The position numbers and the translations under genes are program-made. DNA of 64,000 nt from Cannabis sativa (Eukaryota; Streptophyta; Magnoliopsida; Rosales; Cannabaceae): positions 45,084,406 through 45,148,405 of the forward strand of contig NC_083603.1 of NCBI RefSeq assembly GCF_029168945.1. Reading direction: 5' to 3'. Shown in pieces: positions 59,436 through 64,000 of this stretch. Numbering within the stretch: position 1 is the stretch's first letter; each line of letters starts with the position of its first letter. The notes below the pieces were generated by a model. That model did no database searches. It worked only from the letters and a program-made list of their open reading frames with translations, and was not told the DNA's origin.

Positions 59436-59737
59436 GGATTATTTCACAAATACACAAAAATAATAAAAAAAATTACAAAAAAATAATTTTACGGAATTTT
59501 AAATATTTTTACAATTTTTTTTATTTTATTTACAGAAAATACGGTCTTTTAATGTTGTACTCTTGTTAATTTTTTGTTGTTGTTTTGATATTATTTAGAT
59601 GTTATTTTCATGTTACTTTTATATAGTTTTCTTGTTATTTTCGTATTATTTTTATAGAAAACTGTAAAAATGTAAAAAAAAAAATCTATAAATATAAAAA
59701 TATAATTTTTTTACAAAAAATAGTGCCTTATGTAATC
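59436..59737 (+). repeat. dispersed AT-rich repeat, copy 1
   Basis: It starts ggattatttcaca and ends tagtgccttatgtaat. About 300 bp are shared with 61660-61995 in the same orientation. It has no coding capacity. Confidence 0.75.
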
Positions 59738-59959
59738 TAACCATTTACATGGGTAGTTGTAACTTATTAGAATTATGAGAATAAGATAAGAAATCTTACA
59801 ATGTCTATTCGAAAGACTCAAGCACAATTCCTAGTCTTTATGAAATATTGATAGTATCTCTAGTGATTACTTTATCTTAAACAAGTATTTTACATTAATA
59901 TCAATACTAGAATGATATGTTGATGACTTAGTCTAGAAGGAATTTATTATTTCAGATGA

Positions 59960-61535
59960 AGATAAAATGTCACAACAAGATCTCCCTAAGCACCAATAGT
60001 AAGAGGTTAAATGCACACTTGTGTATGCATTAAATCAGACTCCTACTATTAAGTGGAAGGCATCAAAGATGTAATCCAACAAGGAGACATTGGGAGACAA
60101 TCAAGAAAGAATCTATAAAAGTGATCTATATATTAGAAGATAGGGGTGTATTTAGAATCCTTAAATCTATATCAACTCAGAACTTAATGTTTGAGATGGT
60201 GATTACTCTGGAGGTGAGGGAACTATTCTGGAAGAGTGTAAAAATACATCTCTGTGACCCAAAAGTTGGCACATGTCGCCCCCATTAATTGGCCAAGAGT
60301 AAATTTTTCTAAGGTGTTTTTCTAACATAAAGATGCATAAACTAATCAAGAAAGACCACCAAGGGTCCCCCAATAGTGATAGGCAACATGTGCCATCTTT
60401 TGGCACCAAAAGATGGCACAGGTCTCCAATTAGGGTTTTAAACATCGAGCTAGGGTTTTGGGACCCCGAAATTAAGAAAATATGAATCGCCATCAAACAA
60501 TAAGTCAAAACACACCCCGAGGTGTTTGAGAACAGGTACGGGCAACCTGTGCCATGTTTTTGGCCAAAAAGATGGCACAACTTGCATCCAGATGACAAAG
60601 CTCATATTGGAGCTAAAAGTCTCTTACAACCCTTCAGTAGAATGGGTCTAACTCGCTCAATTATTATTTGAATGACACTTGGTTCAACTTGCGTTGGAAA
60701 GCTATTTACGAGACGATCTAAGCTTGTCTCATGGTCATATCACAATTTTAAAGTTTTTAATCTCAAAGTAGGGTCACAAGATAGGTTGGCTGACTTTACT
60801 CGAGAATTTGTGTGTTCCACCATGTGTGGGCCACAAGGAAGTATTTTTATGGGTTATGCCACTTTTGTTGTGGAAAGGCTCACCCAAGAAGACTTCCATA
60901 CGAGATGTGACCATTTTATATGATCACATCTCGCATATTCATTTACTTGTAATGGAATGTGACATTTTTGGTAAGATTTCCTGGATTGTGGGGAATCACA
61001 ACCTAACCCTAGACCTATATATACATAGTTATAGACCTAAGTAAAGAGAAACTTTTTTGGCTACACAAACACTTTCACCTTGAATTCCTTCAAGTGACTA
61101 CTCTCTTTGAAGCAAAGTCATTCTCAACCATTTGAGACACAACTTCCTAGAAGATTAGAGACCATTATCTATTTTTCCCTTTCTTTTCACCATTGTTCCT
61201 AAAAATATTGGTCTCACCATCACCATCACTAAGCTTTGTGAATTGTTGGGCTCCCAAGAGTCATAAATTGATAAACTTTTGTATAGATTTCACCCATAAG
61301 TCTTTCTTATAATTTTGTCTAAGTACTCTTGAAAACATAACTCTGGTGTGTTTGGATCTAAATAATAAAATATAAAGTAGACGTAGTGCTATTACTATCG
61401 CGATATGGGATGAAATACTATAAATCTTAGTGTCGTCTGTGTACTTTTGTGGTTTTATTTTAACCAATATATATCCAGTCCAGTCCTCTTATTTTTACGA
61501 TATTCTTAGATCAGTTGACAAAAAACTACGTCAAC
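59960..61535 (+). repeat. possible LTR-like repeat with hairpin units
   Basis: The left part (60190-60600) contains hairpin units. A TATA-like cctatatatac (about 61014) is followed by leader-like sequence lacking ORFs, with pyrimidine-rich stretches, as in retrotransposon R-U5. The ends and target duplication were not found, so the class is open. Confidence 0.35.
60389..60420. repeat. 32-bp perfect hairpin
   Basis: Arms tgtgccatcttttgg and ccaaaagatggcaca (15 bp each), loop ca. A second, one-mismatch version lies at 60548-60579 and a degenerate one at about 60257-60281. Confidence 0.85.
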
Positions 61536-61659
61536 ATTATGAAAATACCTTTTTTTTTTGAAAGGGTAGTAAAGCTACCTTATAGCACTCATAACAATAG
61601 CTAATGTAAAAGGGCTACAAACGTAAAAAAAAAAAAAATAGCTAAGAATTAAATAAAAG

Positions 61660-61995
61660 GGATTATTTCACAAAAACATAAAAACAACAAAAAAAAAATT
61701 ACAAAAATACGATCGTACGGAATTTTAAACATTTTTACGATTTTTTGATTTTATTTACAGAACTTATGGTCTTTTTATGTTGTAATCTTGTTAATTTGTT
61801 GTTGATTTTTTGTTATCTGTATGTTATTTTTTGTTGTTATTTTGATGCTATTTTCATGTTACTTTTATGTAGTTTTCTTGTTGATTTTATGTTGTTTTCG
61901 TGTTATTTTTTGGAAAACCGTAAAAATGTAAAAAAAAAAAACATTCTTTGAACGTAAAAATGTAAATATTTTACAAATAATAGTGCCTTATGTAA
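61660..61995 (+). repeat. dispersed AT-rich repeat, copy 2
   Basis: Same family and orientation as 59436-59737, with the same first and last bases. Its first half recurs inverted at 62146-62291. Confidence 0.75.
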
Positions 61996-62116
61996 TTATT
62001 CTAAATAAAATATAAAAAAACATATATAATAGATAAGTTAAAATAGCACATAAATTTACTTTATAAATAATACTTAGCTAAATAGTTAAGTGAAGAAATT
62101 TTTTAATTTTAGTGCT

Positions 62117-62320
62117 TAGTTATAATATTTTCTTAATTATATAATCAACAACAAATTAACAAGATTACAACATAAAAAGACCGTATTTTCTGTAAATAAA
62201 ATCAAAAAAATCGTAAAAATATTTAAAATTCCATGAAATCGTATTTTTGTAATTTTTTTTTATTGTTTTTATGTTTTTGTGAAATAATCTCTAGTTATAA
62301 TATTTTCTTAATTATATAAT
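62117..62320. repeat. 29-bp direct repeat flanking an inverted half copy of the dispersed repeat
   Basis: A perfect 29-bp direct repeat (62117-62145 and 62292-62320) brackets 146 bp that are the reverse complement of about 61658-61806. See findings. Confidence 0.85.
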
Positions 62321-62875
62321 ATATTTTATTTATTTGTAAGTATAAAAATAAATAAATAGTATGTAAATATATTAATATTTTATCATTTGGTATTATAAAT
62401 ATATTATTTAAATGGTATAAAAAAATATATAAAAAAGCTAATGTATGTTGAAATATTTTGAATAGCTAAATTGTTGGAATTGCCTGAACTTAAAACTCGG
62501 CCCGCCTTATGATCAACAGAAAGAGAAAGTGGAGACAGAAACATATGCAAGTACGAGAAAAACGAATAAAAGGGATTATTATACAATCATTTGGAAAAGA
62601 AACGTATTCATTCACTGTTTAATAATAATTGTTTCAAGAAAAAGTATGTACACAAAGAACAATTTGAGTTGAATCAAATATCTACATCATGGAATCGTAC
62701 AATCGTACCTACCTTTTAACATGTATTTGATTGTGTATGAAGATTTATCATGTGAAAGAACCAAAAAAAGAAAAGAAAAATAAATCAAGAGTAGAAGGCT
62801 CAGCTGGCCAATCTGGAAAAATGAGCATCACCAGAATTTCTCCTATTCTTAACTCATAATATTGACATTTATCTT
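62321..62875. other. AT-rich stretch and 3' UTR of the ATG16-like gene
   Basis: 62640-62875 probably holds the 3' UTR of the minus-strand ATG16-like gene; the rest is AT-rich without features. Confidence 0.45.
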
Positions 62876-63898
62876 TCACGTCCAGGTACAAACGTAACCG
62901 TTCTTGTCTGCGGAAGCTAGGGGTTTTCCAAGTCCACTCCATGAGCAGCACAGGACTGGTGTAGTGTGCTCCTTCAGAGTGCTCACTATATCAGCTTTCG
63001 ATATCGACCATATGTACACAGACCCATCAGCAGATCCAGCAGCCACATGGTTGTCATCTGGACTTAAGCAGGATCTGCTCCAGTTGGAAGCTACTCGGTT
63101 TCCAGTGGCTCTTAGGGTATTGCAGACTTCCAGAGTGCGAATGTCGAATAAATTATGCATATTGTCTCTCCCACTAGTCAATACTATGTTACCATTTCGA
63201 GACAGAGAGATGGATGTGATAGCCTGCGAGTGTGCAGCCACTTCAGTAAGTAGCTTTCCTGTTTGAACGTTCCATAATCGAAGATTTCCATCAACATGAC
63301 CTGAGCAAAGGGTTTGTCCATCCGTGCTGAAGCATACGGCATTGCAGTTGCTGTGGAATATGATTGTATTGATGCAGTAGCCTTTCTGCAAATCCCAAAG
63401 TTTAATGGTTCGATCATATGCTGCACTCACAACATGACGGTTTGAGATTTTGCTCACATCTACAGCACACACTTTATCAGTGTGACCTGTGAGAGTATGG
63501 CGAACCCTCCCTGAATTAATATCCCAGACATACAAGTTATTTGAGCTGCTGGCTGCAATGACTGATTTGTTATCATGAGTCATAGTAAGATCAAGAACTG
63601 AACCAAGGCAGCCGTAGAGTGTGCGACTTAATGATCCAGTATTGGTATCCCAAATTTTGATTGACCTGTCCTGTCCCCCAGTAATCAATTGACCAGAATT
63701 GTACTCAAACAATATGGAGGCACAGCCACCTTCATGTGCGTGGATCTTGTTTTTGCATGTAGAGGGAACAAATGACTCCACAAAGTATTCTGCACCTTCT
63801 TCACTTTGGCGGACCACACCATCAACCTGCTGCCGAGCAAGTTTTTCTAAACTGGTGGCCCTTAGCCGACCAATTGAATCTTCGTAAAGTGCATTTAG
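62876..63898 (-). CDS. ATG16: autophagy protein ATG16-like, C-terminal WD40 exon (partial)
   Basis: The last exon on the minus strand, bounded by an acceptor (ag, complement at 63899-63900), gives 340 residues to the TGA at 62876-62878. After about 60 residues of linker (A-R-Q-Q-V-D-G-V-V-R-Q-S-E-E-G) come seven WD40 repeats with S-I-K-I-W-D, L-Y-V-W-D, T-I-K-L-W-D, L-R-L-W-N, H-N-L-F-D, V-Y-I-W-S and V-C-T-W-T ends, forming one propeller. ATG16 joins ATG12-ATG5 to make the E3-like complex that lipidates ATG8 on autophagic membranes. The N-terminal ATG5-binding and coiled-coil part must lie in exons beyond the right edge. No defect is seen. Confidence 0.85.
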   Translation of the reverse strand, partial: LNALYEDSIGRLRATSLEKLARQQVDGVVRQSEEGAEYFVESFVPSTCKNKIHAHEGGCASILFEYNSGQLITGGQDRSIKIWDTNTGSLSRTLYGCLGSVLDLTMTHDNKSVIAASSSNNLYVWDINSGRVRHTLTGHTDKVCAVDVSKISNRHVVSAAYDRTIKLWDLQKGYCINTIIFHSNCNAVCFSTDGQTLCSGHVDGNLRLWNVQTGKLLTEVAAHSQAITSISLSRNGNIVLTSGRDNMHNLFDIRTLEVCNTLRATGNRVASNWSRSCLSPDDNHVAAGSADGSVYIWSISKADIVSTLKEHTTPVLCCSWSGLGKPLASADKNGYVCTWT

Positions 63899-64000
63899 CT
63901 AGGCATTTACATTAGAAATGAGTAAGAAATACAACATACAAAACACAGAAAATTAATATATCAATCTTGTATTGTAAACAAATATGTCCACATGTTGAAC
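63899..64000 (-). other. intron of the ATG16-like gene (partial)
   Basis: AT-rich sequence upstream of the splice acceptor at the right edge; the next exon is not in the window. Confidence 0.6.

Noticed and set aside
60389..60579. CRISPR-like repeats
   Set aside because: Only two to three hairpins with diverged spacers in a plant genome; no array structure and no cas genes.
60203..60598. 131-codon minus-strand frame with repeated C-H-L motifs
   Set aside because: The apparent protein repeats come from the hairpin units; no homology is recognised.

Overview
The window looks like a nuclear segment of a eudicot plant. It is strongly AT-rich, the genes have GT-AG introns, and it carries plant gene families: a BTB-TAZ protein, a coiled-coil NLR, a KDEL-tailed papain protease, MSRA and ATG16. 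It is also full of plant-type LINEs, a Copia element, MITEs and a Pack-MULE. The general look of the LINEs suggests a rosid, possibly Cannabaceae, but that is an impression and not a demonstrated placement.

Positions 1-30,300 are almost entirely transposon-derived. A decayed LINE at the left edge is broken by two LTRs of one family and abuts a Copia fragment. It is followed by a SINE, a 5'-truncated LINE, and a 1.5-kb Pack-MULE (6317-7841) with an exact 9-bp target duplication and a captured piece of an adenylate-forming (acyl-activating) enzyme gene. Next comes an old direct duplication (about 8818-11930 and 19195-20130). Between its copies sits a full-length LINE (12461-18544) with both ORFs open and an 18-bp target duplication. 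A second, nearly complete LINE (about 23890-29573) has one frameshift in ORF2. In both LINEs the ORF1 stop and the ORF2 start overlap as ATGA.

The gene-bearing part starts at about 31 kb. A five-exon BTB/POZ-TAZ gene (31171-33729, plus) is followed by about 10 kb of repeats: a degenerate GGACCC-type minisatellite, an LTR-like repeat, a Tourist-type MITE, a TRIM-sized LTR and two decayed bHLH-like exon copies. Then come a single-exon CC-NBS-LRR gene (43765-46821, minus), head-to-head with a two-exon MSRA gene (47446-48435, plus), and a convergent four-exon KDEL cysteine endopeptidase gene (48807-50209, minus).

The right part holds a 4.8-kb Copia element (51856-56668, minus). Its two 350-bp LTRs appear identical and it has a 5-bp target duplication, yet its coding region is broken. 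Beyond it lie AT-rich repeats, a hairpin array near 60.4 kb, a curious 29-bp direct duplication around an inverted repeat fragment at 62.1-62.3 kb, and the last exon of an ATG16-type WD40 gene (62876-63898, minus) that runs off the right edge. The genes do not form an operon-like pathway; they are independent plant genes among nested transposons. I found no rRNA or tRNA genes, no CRISPR arrays and no clearly new biological system. The strongest leads are the Pack-MULE, the intact LINE with its stop-start overlap, and the young but coding-defective Copia element.
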